Shown piece by piece: positions 1 through 6,381 of a stretch of DNA of 7,481 nt. Numbering within the stretch: the first letter of the stretch is position 1; each line of letters begins with the position of its first letter. Under the pieces are notes generated by a model, which did not search any database, was not told the DNA's origin, and saw nothing but the letters and a program-made list of their open reading frames with translations. The DNA is from Acidilobaceae archaeon. GTDB lineage: Archaea > Thermoproteota > Thermoprotei_A > Sulfolobales > Acidilobaceae. The DNA lies in NCBI GenBank assembly GCA_026985435.1, contig JALSQL010000141.1, forward strand, positions 1-7,481. Reading direction: 5' to 3'. Both the position numbers and the translations under genes were made by a program.

Positions 1-58
1 GAAACGGTTGGTTCAGGGCTTCAAAAGGCTCCTAGAGGAGGTTGAGAAGAATGGTTAA
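1..58 (+). CDS. tnpA: IS607 serine recombinase TnpA, C-terminal end (partial)
   Basis: Reading from base 2, the frame gives KRLVQGFKRLLEEVEKNG followed by a TAA stop at 56-58. This charged amphipathic helix resembles the C-terminal tail of IS607-type serine resolvases (TnpA), which cut and exchange strands through a nucleophilic serine in the N-terminal domain; that domain is outside the window. The frame overlaps the tnpB ATG at 51 by 8 nt, a translationally coupled arrangement common in IS607 elements. The Shine-Dalgarno sequence for tnpB lies inside these last codons. Only 18 residues are visible, so the assignment rests on this short match plus the context of a downstream tnpB. Confidence 0.7.
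   Translation, partial: KRLVQGFKRLLEEVEKNG
37..42 (+). promoter_or_regulatory. Shine-Dalgarno site of tnpB
   Basis: GGAGGT at 37-42 (within GAGGAGGT) is a near-perfect anti-16S match with an 8-nt spacer to the ATG at 51. It decides the start: the in-frame TTG at 42 overlaps the site itself and is therefore unlikely. The site lies inside the last codons of tnpA, consistent with translational coupling. Confidence 0.75.
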
Positions 59-1352
59 AGCTACGAGAACCGTTATAGTGAGAAGCATTAAACTCCCTAG
101 GAGGATATTCAGCGTATTCGTTGAGCTTGAGGGAATGTACCGCAACATGGTCGAGCAACTAGTTCTCTTTTCGATAAAGAATAATGTTAAGAGCTTCGCT
201 AGGCTAAAGGCGTTGAAATACCGCGAAACGAGAAACCTATACCCACATCTGCCATCGCACTACGTGTATACAGCATGTCAAGATGCTAGTACTAGGGCTA
301 AGAGCTTCCTAAGATTGAAGAAACTTGGATTAGCTAAGAGAGAATACCCAGAGGTTAAGAGGGTTAGCATCTGGCTTGACGACCACGTGTGGAAGCCCAA
401 TGGATACACGTCAATCAGGATAGCTACTCATAAAGGATGGGTAACAATAGAATTCGAGCCTCATAAACAATACTGGAGATACGTTAATCGTGGATGGAGG
501 CTAGCTTCTGAGACAAAGATAAAGCTAGATAAGAGGAATAGGCAACTCATAATCTACCTAACCTTCGTCAAAGAAGTTGAAGAGTATAAGCCGAAAGGCT
601 ACCTACCCGTTGACGTTAATGAGGATAACGTTACCATCCTACTCGATGGAGTGGCTTACCTCTTTGAGACTAATATGAAGACGCTTGTCCTCGGATACTA
701 TTACCGTAGGAAGAGTATACAGGAGAGATGCGACAAACTATATGGTGTAAGGTCAAGGATTAAAAGGAAGGTTATGAGGAAGCTTAAGGAGAGAGCTAAG
801 AAGCAGGACGTTAGACGGAAGATAGCTAGTAACATCGTTGAGACTGCTTATGAGAAGCAATACGCTATTGTCCTTGAGAAGCTAGGTAAGAAGCCTGCAA
901 ACAACATGATTAAGAAGATAAAAGATAGACAACTACGCCATAGGATATTCCAGGCAAGCTTCAGAGGTATCCAGAGAGCTATTGAGGAGAAAGCTAGGGA
1001 GCTGGGAGTTCCACTAATCTATGTTAATCCAAAGCACACTTCTAAGCTATGTCCAATACACAACGCGCCGATAAACTACGATAATAGTTCAAGGATAGGT
1101 AGGTGTAGTGGAGGAGGAGAGCTATGGCATCGAGATGTCGTTGCGTGTTGGAACCTCTACCTTAAAGCCCTACGGGGCGATGGGAGCATTGCTCCAAGCC
1201 CCATAGGGTTGGTTCCCCTAGATGGGAGCCCCGTGCCGTTGGGCTCGACAGCCACCCATGACCCCATACGGGTACCCAGACCCGTATGGGCGAGGCGGAA
1301 GTCCCTACCGCAGACACAATTTACTACAATTCTAAACAGAATGAAGCGGTAG
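51..1352 (+). CDS. tnpB: TnpB, RNA-guided nuclease of an IS607 element
   Basis: TnpB proteins are RuvC-type nucleases guided by an RNA made from the element's right end, and are ancestors of Cas12. From the ATG (433 aa), the N-terminal half (about 1-180) is the basic wedge/REC-like region. The split RuvC core follows: PVDVNEDN with catalytic Asp at about 188, IVLEKLG with Glu at about 276, and WHRDVVACWNL with Asp at about 362. All three acidic residues are present, so the nuclease is probably active. Between the second and third lies the zinc-ribbon region (TSKLCPIH, then RCSGGGELWH). It has Cys334, His337 and Cys352 but no normal fourth Cys. A tail of about 65 residues (APSP, LDGSP, STATHDP patches) follows the last RuvC motif; its DNA is full of hairpins and probably doubles as guide RNA. 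Length is normal for the family and I see no frameshift. Confidence 0.92.
   Translation: MVKATRTVIVRSIKLPRRIFSVFVELEGMYRNMVEQLVLFSIKNNVKSFARLKALKYRETRNLYPHLPSHYVYTACQDASTRAKSFLRLKKLGLAKREYPEVKRVSIWLDDHVWKPNGYTSIRIATHKGWVTIEFEPHKQYWRYVNRGWRLASETKIKLDKRNRQLIIYLTFVKEVEEYKPKGYLPVDVNEDNVTILLDGVAYLFETNMKTLVLGYYYRRKSIQERCDKLYGVRSRIKRKVMRKLKERAKKQDVRRKIASNIVETAYEKQYAIVLEKLGKKPANNMIKKIKDRQLRHRIFQASFRGIQRAIEEKARELGVPLIYVNPKHTSKLCPIHNAPINYDNSSRIGRCSGGGELWHRDVVACWNLYLKALRGDGSIAPSPIGLVPLDGSPVPLGSTATHDPIRVPRPVWARRKSLPQTQFTTILNRMKR
1168..1208. repeat. nested stem-loop inside tnpB (right-end hairpin 1)
   Basis: CCCTACGGGGC at 1168-1178 pairs with GCCCCATAGGG at 1198-1208, with one internal C/A mismatch. Within it GGAGC (1183-1187) pairs with GCTCC (1191-1195) around an ATT loop. 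It codes for the ALRGDGSIAPSPIG part of TnpB. Confidence 0.8.
1263..1290. repeat. perfect 11-bp stem-loop (right-end hairpin 3)
   Basis: CCCATACGGGT at 1263-1273 and ACCCGTATGGG at 1280-1290 are exact reverse complements separated by the 6-nt loop ACCCAG. The hairpin lies in the C-terminal codons of tnpB (DPIRVPRPVWA) and is a likely stable element of the guide RNA scaffold. Confidence 0.85.
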
Positions 1353-1356
1353 GGAC
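1301..1356. repeat. right-end inverted repeat spanning the tnpB stop codon
   Basis: GTCCCTACCGC at 1301-1311 and GCGGTAGGGAC at 1346-1356 are perfect 11-bp reverse complements. The 34-nt A+T-rich loop holds a second hairpin, ATTCT-AAAC-AGAAT (1329-1342). The tnpB TAG (1350-1352) lies in the right arm. It could be the terminal structure of the guide RNA, a recombinase-recognised end, or a transcript-stabilising structure. Confidence 0.8.
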
Positions 1357-1368
1357 AAACGGGCGTGA

Positions 1369-1374
1369 TTTAAG
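1369..1374 (+). promoter_or_regulatory. TATA-like box before the hps gene
   Basis: TTTAAG, within GATTTAAGG, is the only A+T-rich hexamer between the transposon end and the next gene. It predicts a transcript start at about 1396-1398, some 10 nt before the GTG at 1407. It sits on the compositional boundary of the element, so it may be chromosomal or supplied by the insertion. Confidence 0.45.
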
Positions 1375-1406
1375 GCTGGCCGCCAACGCCCACGCGGTGG
1401 CCAGGC

Positions 1407-2102
1407 GTGGGGGTGCCCGGCAGGCTGGGCTCGGCCCTGGACAGGCATGGCGCCCTCCTCCAGGTGGCGCTCGACCACACGAGCCTGGGCGAGGCCTTCC
1501 AGCTCGCCCTCAGGCTGCCCAGGCAGGGTGACGTCATACTGGAGGCTGGAACCCCCCTGGTGAAGTCCGCCGGCCTCTCGGCGGTCAGGGTTCTAAGGGC
1601 TCTCCCGGGCGGCCACCTCGTCGCGGCCGACCTGAAGACCGTGGACACGGGGGCCCTCGAGGTGCGCCTCGCAGCCGGGGCTGGGGCGGACGCCTCCACG
1701 GTGCTGGCGGCCGCGCCCCGGGAGACCGTGGAGGAGGCCGTGAGGGCCGGGGAGGAGGCTGGCGTCGCCGTCTACGCCGACCTCATAGGGGTCGAGGACC
1801 CCGTGGCGGCCGCCGAGAGGCTCCGCGGCCTCGGGGTCCACGTAGTGCTTCTACACATCGGGATAGACGTGCAGAGGAGGCTGGGCATAACCGCCGGCCA
1901 GGTGCCCGGCCTCGTGGAGAGGGTGGCGAGGGCCTTCGGCGGTCCCGTGGCCGTCGCGGGCGGGGTCCGACCCAGCGAGGCTGGCAGGCTCGTCGCCGCC
2001 GGGGCTAGGATCGTGATCATCGGGGGCGCCATAACCCGGGCCCCCGACCCTGCCAGGGCGGCTGCTGAGGCCCTCGAGTCTATACGGTCCCCGCCCGCCT
2101 AG
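1407..2102 (+). CDS. hxlA: 3-hexulose-6-phosphate synthase (HPS, OMP decarboxylase superfamily)
   Basis: HPS (EC 4.1.2.43) reversibly condenses formaldehyde with ribulose-5-phosphate. In archaea lacking the oxidative pentose-phosphate branch it mainly runs backwards with 6-phospho-3-hexuloisomerase to make ribulose-5-phosphate. The 231-aa protein has the single TIM-barrel signature: LLQVALD (Asp23), ILEAGTPLVKSAG (Glu46), the active-site DxKxxD motif DLKTVD (Asp75, Lys77, Asp80), HIGIDVQ in the later barrel, and phosphate-binding VAGGVRPSEA and IIGGAITRAPDP near the end. Length fits a stand-alone HPS, with about 17 extra residues before the first strand. The GTG start at 1407 is the first in frame; GTG at 1413 is an alternative and no Shine-Dalgarno is visible. 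No isomerase gene is next to it. The 3' end overlaps the opposing MATE gene by 23 bp. A KGPDC-like relative is possible but less likely. Confidence 0.85.
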   Translation: MGVPGRLGSALDRHGALLQVALDHTSLGEAFQLALRLPRQGDVILEAGTPLVKSAGLSAVRVLRALPGGHLVAADLKTVDTGALEVRLAAGAGADASTVLAAAPRETVEEAVRAGEEAGVAVYADLIGVEDPVAAAERLRGLGVHVVLLHIGIDVQRRLGITAGQVPGLVERVARAFGGPVAVAGGVRPSEAGRLVAAGARIVIIGGAITRAPDPARAAAEALESIRSPPA

Positions 2103-3468
2103 GGGCTGCCGGCTCGACTATCGGCCTCAGCCACCTGTACGAGAGCAGCCACGCCAGCGCCGCGGCCCCGGTGGCCCAGTTGCTGGCGGCCATGCCCAGC
2201 CAGAGGCCGGTGTCGCCGAGGCCCAGCCTGTATGCTAGCGTGTAGGATAGCGGTATCCTCAGGAGCCAGAGCCTCGCCGCGCCTAGGAGGCTCACGAGTA
2301 GGGTGTGCCCGCTGCTCCTGGCCGTGGAGTCGGCGAGTATCGTGAGGTCGAACCCCAGGACGCTGGGGGCGAAGATTAGGATCATCCTGCTGGCCGCGCT
2401 GTAGACCTGGGGGTCGCCCGTGAACACCCCTATGAAGTGGTCCCTAGCCGCCACCAGCGCGGCCACGTAGAGGCCCACCAGGGCCACCACGAGCCTCAGG
2501 CCGGCCTGGAGGGCCCGCTTGGCCCTATCGAGTAGCCCGGCCCCGAGGCTCTGCGCTATTATTATGCTGGTGCTCCTCACCAGTGGGAACACTATTATGT
2601 GGTCTATGCTCAGCATCACCTGGCCTATGCTGTAGGCCGCGACGACAGGCGTGCCCAGCCCGCCCACTATGCGCATCATCACCACGAAGCCCACGGTGGT
2701 CAGGAGCCTCTGCGCCGTCGTTGGCCCCCCGACCCTTGCTATAAGCTTGAGGGTGCGCCCCTCGGGCAGCAGGTCCCCAGGCCTCACCCTCAGGCCGTGG
2801 GCCCCCGTGAGGAGGCTGTAGGCGGCGTAGGAGCCCGCCACCACGTTCGAGGCTAGGGTGGCGGCCGCGGCGCCGACCACCCCCATGTGGAGCGTGAATA
2901 TCATCAGGGGGTCGAGGGCGAAGTTGAGGAGTGTGGTGGCGACGCTAACCTTCATGGGCGTCCTCGTGTCCCCGGCGGCGCCGAGGGCGAAGTTGAACAC
3001 GAGGAAGACGTAGGTGAACGGCACGCCCGCCAGGGTGACCGCTATGTAGCCCTCGGCCAGCGCCGCGACGTCCTCGGGCATCCTTGTTGCGTCGATGTAG
3101 AGGTGGCGGGCGGCGTAGAACGCTATGGTGCCCGGCACGCCCACCGCCAGGAGGAGGCCGAGGACCTGGCCGACGTTCCTAGACGCCCGCCTGTAGTCGC
3201 CAGCCCCTATGTACTGGCCTGCGAGGGCGCTGAGGCTGCTCGCGAGGCCGAAGCCGAGGCTCATGAGCACGCCGCGGTAGGGCCACGAGACCGTGGGTGT
3301 CCCGAGGGCGGCGCTTCCCAGGCGGCTGAGCCAGAATGTGTCTATTATGCTGTAGAGGCTCTGGAGGCTGCCCGAGACGAAGAGGGGGAGGCTCAGCTCT
3401 ACTATCAGGAGGGTCACCCTGGGGTCTCCTAGTATGCGCTTCCTCCTCTCGGCCAGCCCCCTCTGCAA
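2080..3468 (-). CDS. MATE-family multidrug/toxin efflux transporter
   Basis: A membrane antiporter of the MATE family, which exports cationic drugs, dyes or metabolites using Na+ or H+ gradients. The 462 residues form about 12 hydrophobic segments in two similar halves. Family landmarks are LYSIIDTFWLSRLG with the conserved Asp43 in the first helix, GQYIGAGD (84-91) after the second helix pair, AAGDTRTPM (about 164-172), NFALDPLMIF (182-191), and the second-half counterpart IIIAQSLGAG (302-311). The proposed start is TTG at 3468. It gives the short charged leader typical of the family (ERRKRILGDP) and lies about 47 nt from a good TATA box. I see no clear Shine-Dalgarno at that TTG. The substrate cannot be predicted. 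The 3' end overlaps the hps gene tail-to-tail. Confidence 0.88.
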   Translation of the reverse strand: MQRGLAERRKRILGDPRVTLLIVELSLPLFVSGSLQSLYSIIDTFWLSRLGSAALGTPTVSWPYRGVLMSLGFGLASSLSALAGQYIGAGDYRRASRNVGQVLGLLLAVGVPGTIAFYAARHLYIDATRMPEDVAALAEGYIAVTLAGVPFTYVFLVFNFALGAAGDTRTPMKVSVATTLLNFALDPLMIFTLHMGVVGAAAATLASNVVAGSYAAYSLLTGAHGLRVRPGDLLPEGRTLKLIARVGGPTTAQRLLTTVGFVVMMRIVGGLGTPVVAAYSIGQVMLSIDHIIVFPLVRSTSIIIAQSLGAGLLDRAKRALQAGLRLVVALVGLYVAALVAARDHFIGVFTGDPQVYSAASRMILIFAPSVLGFDLTILADSTARSSGHTLLVSLLGAARLWLLRIPLSYTLAYRLGLGDTGLWLGMAASNWATGAAALAWLLSYRWLRPIVEPAAPRRAGTV

Positions 3469-3510
3469 CCCTAGCCGTGCACCGTGGGGTGCCCCGGGGT
3501 CGAGGGGCGG

Positions 3511-3520
3511 ATTATATAGG
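3511..3520 (-). promoter_or_regulatory. TATA box of the MATE gene
   Basis: On the - strand this reads CCTATATAAT, the best archaeal TATA box in the window and an A+T island in GC-rich DNA. It lies in the 69-nt gap between the GAPOR stop (3538) and the MATE start. It predicts transcription from about 3488, giving a leader of about 20 nt. Confidence 0.65.
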
Positions 3521-3537
3521 TTGGAGATACAAGCGCA

Positions 3538-5490
3538 CTACCAGGCCTCCAGGAGCCTCCTAACCTCGGCGTGGAACCTCTCCCACCACTCCAGCGCCGC
3601 CCCGGGGTCGCCGGCGAGCCTCTCGGCCCACCCGCCGGCCCCCATCTCGGCCGCTATCGTGGCGAGTATGTCCATCGTCTTCCTCGTCTCCCAGGGGACG
3701 GGCTGCGCCCCGGCTCGCTCTCGGTAGTCGGCGACGAGCCTGTACATCCTCCTAGCGTTCCCTATCGGGTCCACGCTCGCGCCAAGCGCCTCGTATAGGC
3801 GGTCGAGCACCTTCTCAACCCACCCCCTGTGGAACCTGCAGAACCCAGCGTTGTCCACCGCGTACTCTGCAGCGGCGCGCTGGAGGCTGGTCCTAGCATA
3901 GTCCTCTGGCTCCTGGAAGGTTGGCGTGTAGTTCGTCCAGTAGCGGCCCAGCATGTAGAGGGGGGCTATCATGCCGGGCGTCCAGTAGAGGTTGGGGGTC
4001 ATATACCAGCCCCCGTGCCCGAAGGCGGCGTAGACCGCCCAGTCGCCAGCGCCGCTGGCGCCCCTGGACTCCAGCTCCCTGGCGGCCGCCCTTATGCCGT
4101 GCCTCCCCGCGAGCACCGCCGGCTCGAGGCCCCCGAGCTCCCCGGGGGGCTCCGGGTGGTACGCGGCTAGTAGCACCTTCTCGACGGCGCCCGCGTGGGC
4201 CCCGCTGTGCTCCGGCTTGTACCGGTCGGGCTCCATGACGGGCCTGCCGCTGGCCCCTATGGAGGCCGGGTCTATGATCCCCCTCGAGGCCAGGTCCAGC
4301 AGCCAGGCGGCGGCGTGGCCGGCCTCTATCGCGTCTACGCCCAGCGCGTCAGCGTGCTCCACGAGCCTCCTTGCGTGGTCCAGCTCGAACACCCCCACCA
4401 TCGGGCCGAGCGCGTGGAACGGCTCGTAGTCCACCTTAACCCCCCGGTATACCTTCTTGCAGGCCACGGGGCACGGCTCCCCGCAGGTGAGCCACTTCCC
4501 GGCCGGGCTGCCGGAGAAGACCTCGGCCTGGAACGGCCCCCAGAACCTCTCCATCAGCATGGCGTGGAGCCTCAGCCTCACCGTGACGTTGTAGTATATA
4601 GTGTTGAAGGCGAGCATCGGCACGAGCTCCCTGTAGTGGACATAGTTGACCCCGAACGTCCCCCCGGTCCCGAGGCGCTCGTCGAACCGGTACTTCCTAG
4701 TCGTGCCCAGCACGGCCCTAGCCAGGGGCGCCCCCACCCTCTCCCGGGCGGCCTCCTCGGCGGCCCTGTACGCGGCGAGCCTCTCCCTCCTCGGGGGCTC
4801 GAGGCGGCCCCCCACGGCTATGGCTGCGACTCCGTGCGCCCTGAGGAGCACGCTCCCCACGCCACCCCTGCTGGCGCCGTCGACGACCCTCCACCCGTGC
4901 TCCCAGCTCTGCAGGGCCCCAGCGTGGCTCGCCTCCGCCGCGGGGCCGACTACTGCCACCCTCAGGGCGGCCGTCGAGGCGAGCCTCCGGGCCTGGGCCT
5001 CCGCGGCCTCCTGCAGCAGCCTGGCCCCGTAGAGCCCCCCGGGCCTGGGCCTCCAGAGGTCCCCCAGGCGGGCCTCGAGGGGGGCCACCCTTACCCTCAC
5101 CTCGCCGCCGGGGCCGCCCTCGACTAGGAGTAGCGAGGGCTCCTCGGCCCTGCCCTCCACCGCCAGGGCGTCCAGGCCGCTCCTGGCCCAGACCCAGGCG
5201 GCGCCCCCCATGGTGCTCGCGTGGAGCCCGCCGGTCAGGGGGCTCCTGAACACCGCTACTACCCTATGGGAGCCCAGGAGGCGGCTGTGGGCGAAGGGGC
5301 CCCAGCCGAGCACGACGGCGTTGCGCTCGCTGTAGGCGTCGTAGCGGTAGCTGGAGTACTCGCCCAGGTGCAGCGTGACCCCGAGGTCCAGGGGGCCGAG
5401 CAGCCCGTCGACCTCCTCTACGCCCCACTCCCCGCTACCCACGTCAACCCTCAGGAGCCTGAGCCCCAGACCCAAACACCGCCCCCACAC
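3538..5490 (-). CDS. gor: glyceraldehyde-3-phosphate:ferredoxin oxidoreductase (GAPOR), tungsten enzyme
   Basis: GAPOR (EC 1.2.7.6) oxidises glyceraldehyde-3-phosphate directly to 3-phosphoglycerate and reduces ferredoxin, replacing GAPDH and phosphoglycerate kinase in the modified Embden-Meyerhof glycolysis of hyperthermophilic archaea. It is a cytosolic tungsto-bispterin enzyme of the AOR family. The 650 aa match the usual GAPOR length (about 650). The N-terminal pterin domain shows GWGPFAHS (63-69), GSHRVVAVFRSPLTGG (73-88) and STMGGAAW. LGTGGTFGVNY (273-283) follows. The 4Fe-4S ligands are CGEPCPVAC (Cys336, 340, 344) and DNAGFCRFHRGW (Cys551). YEP at 355-357 carries the putative catalytic Glu356. 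The CxxxCxxxC spacing and the CRFHRGW block separate GAPOR from AOR and FOR as I recall the families. Start: GTG at 5490 sits 26 nt from a TATA-like box, suggesting a leaderless mRNA; the TTG at 5475 is an alternative. Confidence 0.88.
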   Translation of the reverse strand: MWGRCLGLGLRLLRVDVGSGEWGVEEVDGLLGPLDLGVTLHLGEYSSYRYDAYSERNAVVLGWGPFAHSRLLGSHRVVAVFRSPLTGGLHASTMGGAAWVWARSGLDALAVEGRAEEPSLLLVEGGPGGEVRVRVAPLEARLGDLWRPRPGGLYGARLLQEAAEAQARRLASTAALRVAVVGPAAEASHAGALQSWEHGWRVVDGASRGGVGSVLLRAHGVAAIAVGGRLEPPRRERLAAYRAAEEAARERVGAPLARAVLGTTRKYRFDERLGTGGTFGVNYVHYRELVPMLAFNTIYYNVTVRLRLHAMLMERFWGPFQAEVFSGSPAGKWLTCGEPCPVACKKVYRGVKVDYEPFHALGPMVGVFELDHARRLVEHADALGVDAIEAGHAAAWLLDLASRGIIDPASIGASGRPVMEPDRYKPEHSGAHAGAVEKVLLAAYHPEPPGELGGLEPAVLAGRHGIRAAARELESRGASGAGDWAVYAAFGHGGWYMTPNLYWTPGMIAPLYMLGRYWTNYTPTFQEPEDYARTSLQRAAAEYAVDNAGFCRFHRGWVEKVLDRLYEALGASVDPIGNARRMYRLVADYRERAGAQPVPWETRKTMDILATIAAEMGAGGWAERLAGDPGAALEWWERFHAEVRRLLEAW

Positions 5491-5510
5491 CGGCCACGAG
5501 GGCGCTGGGG

Positions 5511-5520
5511 ACTCTTAACG
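5511..5520 (-). promoter_or_regulatory. TATA-like box of the GAPOR gene
   Basis: The - strand reads CGTTAAGAGT. It is centred about 26 nt upstream of the GTG at 5490, the spacing expected when transcription begins at the start codon. It lies in the 36-nt gap after the EamA gene, so gor may have its own promoter despite the tight spacing. Confidence 0.5.
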
Positions 5521-5526
5521 GCGCCC

Positions 5527-6375
5527 TCACCCCGCCCGCGCCGCCAGGGCCGCCGATGCCAGGACCAGCGCGGCCCCCAGGATCTGCGCCGGCGAGAGGC
5601 TCTCGCCCAGGAGCATCCAGGCCAGGATAGTGGCCGTGAGGGGCTCCACGAGCGATATCGTCGCGACCCTATGCGCCTCCATAGCCCTGAGCGCCATAGC
5701 GTTCAGGGTGTAGGGCACCAGCATAGTCGCCACGCCCGTGTAGAGCATGAGCGCCGCGTCCAGAACCCCGGGGGGCCGCCCCGGCTTGAGCAGGGCCAGG
5801 GCCACCACGGCGGCGACCGGCTGGCTGTGCACCCCCACCTCGACGGGCGACGCCCCCCTCCTAGCGGCGGCCCTCGCCGCCAGGATGTACGCGGCGTAGA
5901 GCAGCCCCGACAGCAGCCCCAGCAGGGCGCCCACACCCCCAGGGCCACCGAGGCCCTCCCCGGCGGCGACGAGCGCGGCGCCCACGCTGCCCAGGCCAGC
6001 CAGGGCCAGGCCCCCCACGCCAGCCCGGTCCCCGGCCAGCCCCGAGGCTAGGGCCACCCAGACGGGGGCCGTGTAGAGGAGAATGCTAGCCACAGCCGCC
6101 CCGGCAGCCCTCACCGCCCAGAGGTAGACCGGGACGAAAACCCCGAGTATAACCCCCACGGCGAGGCTCCACCTGGAGGGCCCGCCGCGCCCCGAGAGCC
6201 AGAGGCCCACAGCCACAAGCGCGGGGACCAGGGGGCGCCCGGCCGCCATCCACTCCCCACTAGCGCCCAGGGCCTCCCCCCACCTGTACACCACCCCGAG
6301 CGTACCCCACAGGACAGCCGCCAGCACGGCGTAGGCAACAGCGAGCCCCCGCGAGGCCCCAACCAGGCGGCCCAC
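5527..6375 (-). CDS. EamA/DMT-superfamily permease (10 TM)
   Basis: A drug/metabolite-transporter protein with two EamA repeats of about five helices each, roughly residues 11-138 and 147-278. The first repeat contains LWGTLGVVYRW and the helix SILLYTAPVWVALASG (97-112). The second contains the matching EPLTATILAWMLLGES (244-259) followed by SPAQILGAALVLAS, the best-conserved signature of the family. The length (282 aa) is normal and the protein ends shortly after the tenth helix. Family members export or import amino acids, nucleosides, sugar phosphates and other small solutes, and the sequence does not show which. The GTG at 6375 has no Shine-Dalgarno but lies about 30 nt from a TATA-like box, consistent with a nearly leaderless mRNA. 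The gene is 36 nt upstream of gor on the same strand, so read-through into gor is possible. Confidence 0.87.
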   Translation of the reverse strand: MGRLVGASRGLAVAYAVLAAVLWGTLGVVYRWGEALGASGEWMAAGRPLVPALVAVGLWLSGRGGPSRWSLAVGVILGVFVPVYLWAVRAAGAAVASILLYTAPVWVALASGLAGDRAGVGGLALAGLGSVGAALVAAGEGLGGPGGVGALLGLLSGLLYAAYILAARAAARRGASPVEVGVHSQPVAAVVALALLKPGRPPGVLDAALMLYTGVATMLVPYTLNAMALRAMEAHRVATISLVEPLTATILAWMLLGESLSPAQILGAALVLASAALAARAG

Positions 6376-6381
6376 CCGGCA

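Larger units (their letters stand above)
1168..1356 (+). ncRNA. putative omega/reRNA scaffold overlapping the tnpB 3' end
   Basis: TnpB guide RNAs are known to come from the 3' end of tnpB and the adjoining right end of the element, with the guide taken from flanking DNA. Here four successive inverted repeats fold the coding strand. First, 1168-1178 pairs with 1198-1208 (11 positions, one C/A mismatch) and encloses GGAGC-ATT-GCTCC. Second, GAGCCC at 1226-1231 pairs with 1241-1246. Third is a perfect 11-bp stem, 1263-1273 with 1280-1290. Fourth is a perfect 11-bp stem, 1301-1311 with 1346-1356. The 5' and 3' ends of the RNA are inferred. The guide would begin just after the right end, somewhere about 1357-1375, in the upstream region of the hexulose-phosphate synthase gene. 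Confidence 0.5.
1..1375 (+). mobile_element. IS607-family element, right part (partial)
   Basis: The segment carries the tail of a serine-recombinase tnpA, a complete tnpB, and a cluster of inverted repeats at the right edge. The tnpA/tnpB overlap with this tnpA C-terminus points to IS607 rather than IS605, whose TnpA is a Y1 HUH transposase. Base composition is clearly more A+T-rich than the flanking DNA and changes at about 1360-1380, where GC-rich chromosomal sequence resumes. The left end lies outside the window. The exact right end is not certain; the last strong structure ends at 1356, so I place the boundary between there and about 1375. IS607 elements lack long terminal inverted repeats and target duplications, so the end cannot be read from flanking repeats. 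Confidence 0.75.

Noticed and set aside
1401..1410. CCAGGCGTGG shared with 6631-6640, next to the CRISPR array
   Set aside because: A 10-mer match in GC-rich DNA without any extension or shared context is probably chance.
1286..1531. + strand frame bridging tnpB and hps
   Set aside because: It overlaps both real genes out of frame, crosses the compositional boundary and has no family match.
2887..3432. + strand open frame (181 codons) opposite the MATE gene
   Set aside because: It is an antisense shadow with no domain pattern, composed of biased Glu, Gly and Val codons.
4455..4483. CxxxCxxxC instead of CxxCxxxC in the iron-sulfur motif of the tungsten enzyme
   Set aside because: It looked like an anomaly against AOR, but it fits GAPOR as I know the family, and the other blocks also match GAPOR.
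4195..5127. Long + strand open frame (310 codons) opposite GAPOR
   Set aside because: It is rich in Pro, Gly, Arg and His with no recognisable domain, and lies wholly antisense to a well-supported gene. Long antisense frames are expected at this GC content.
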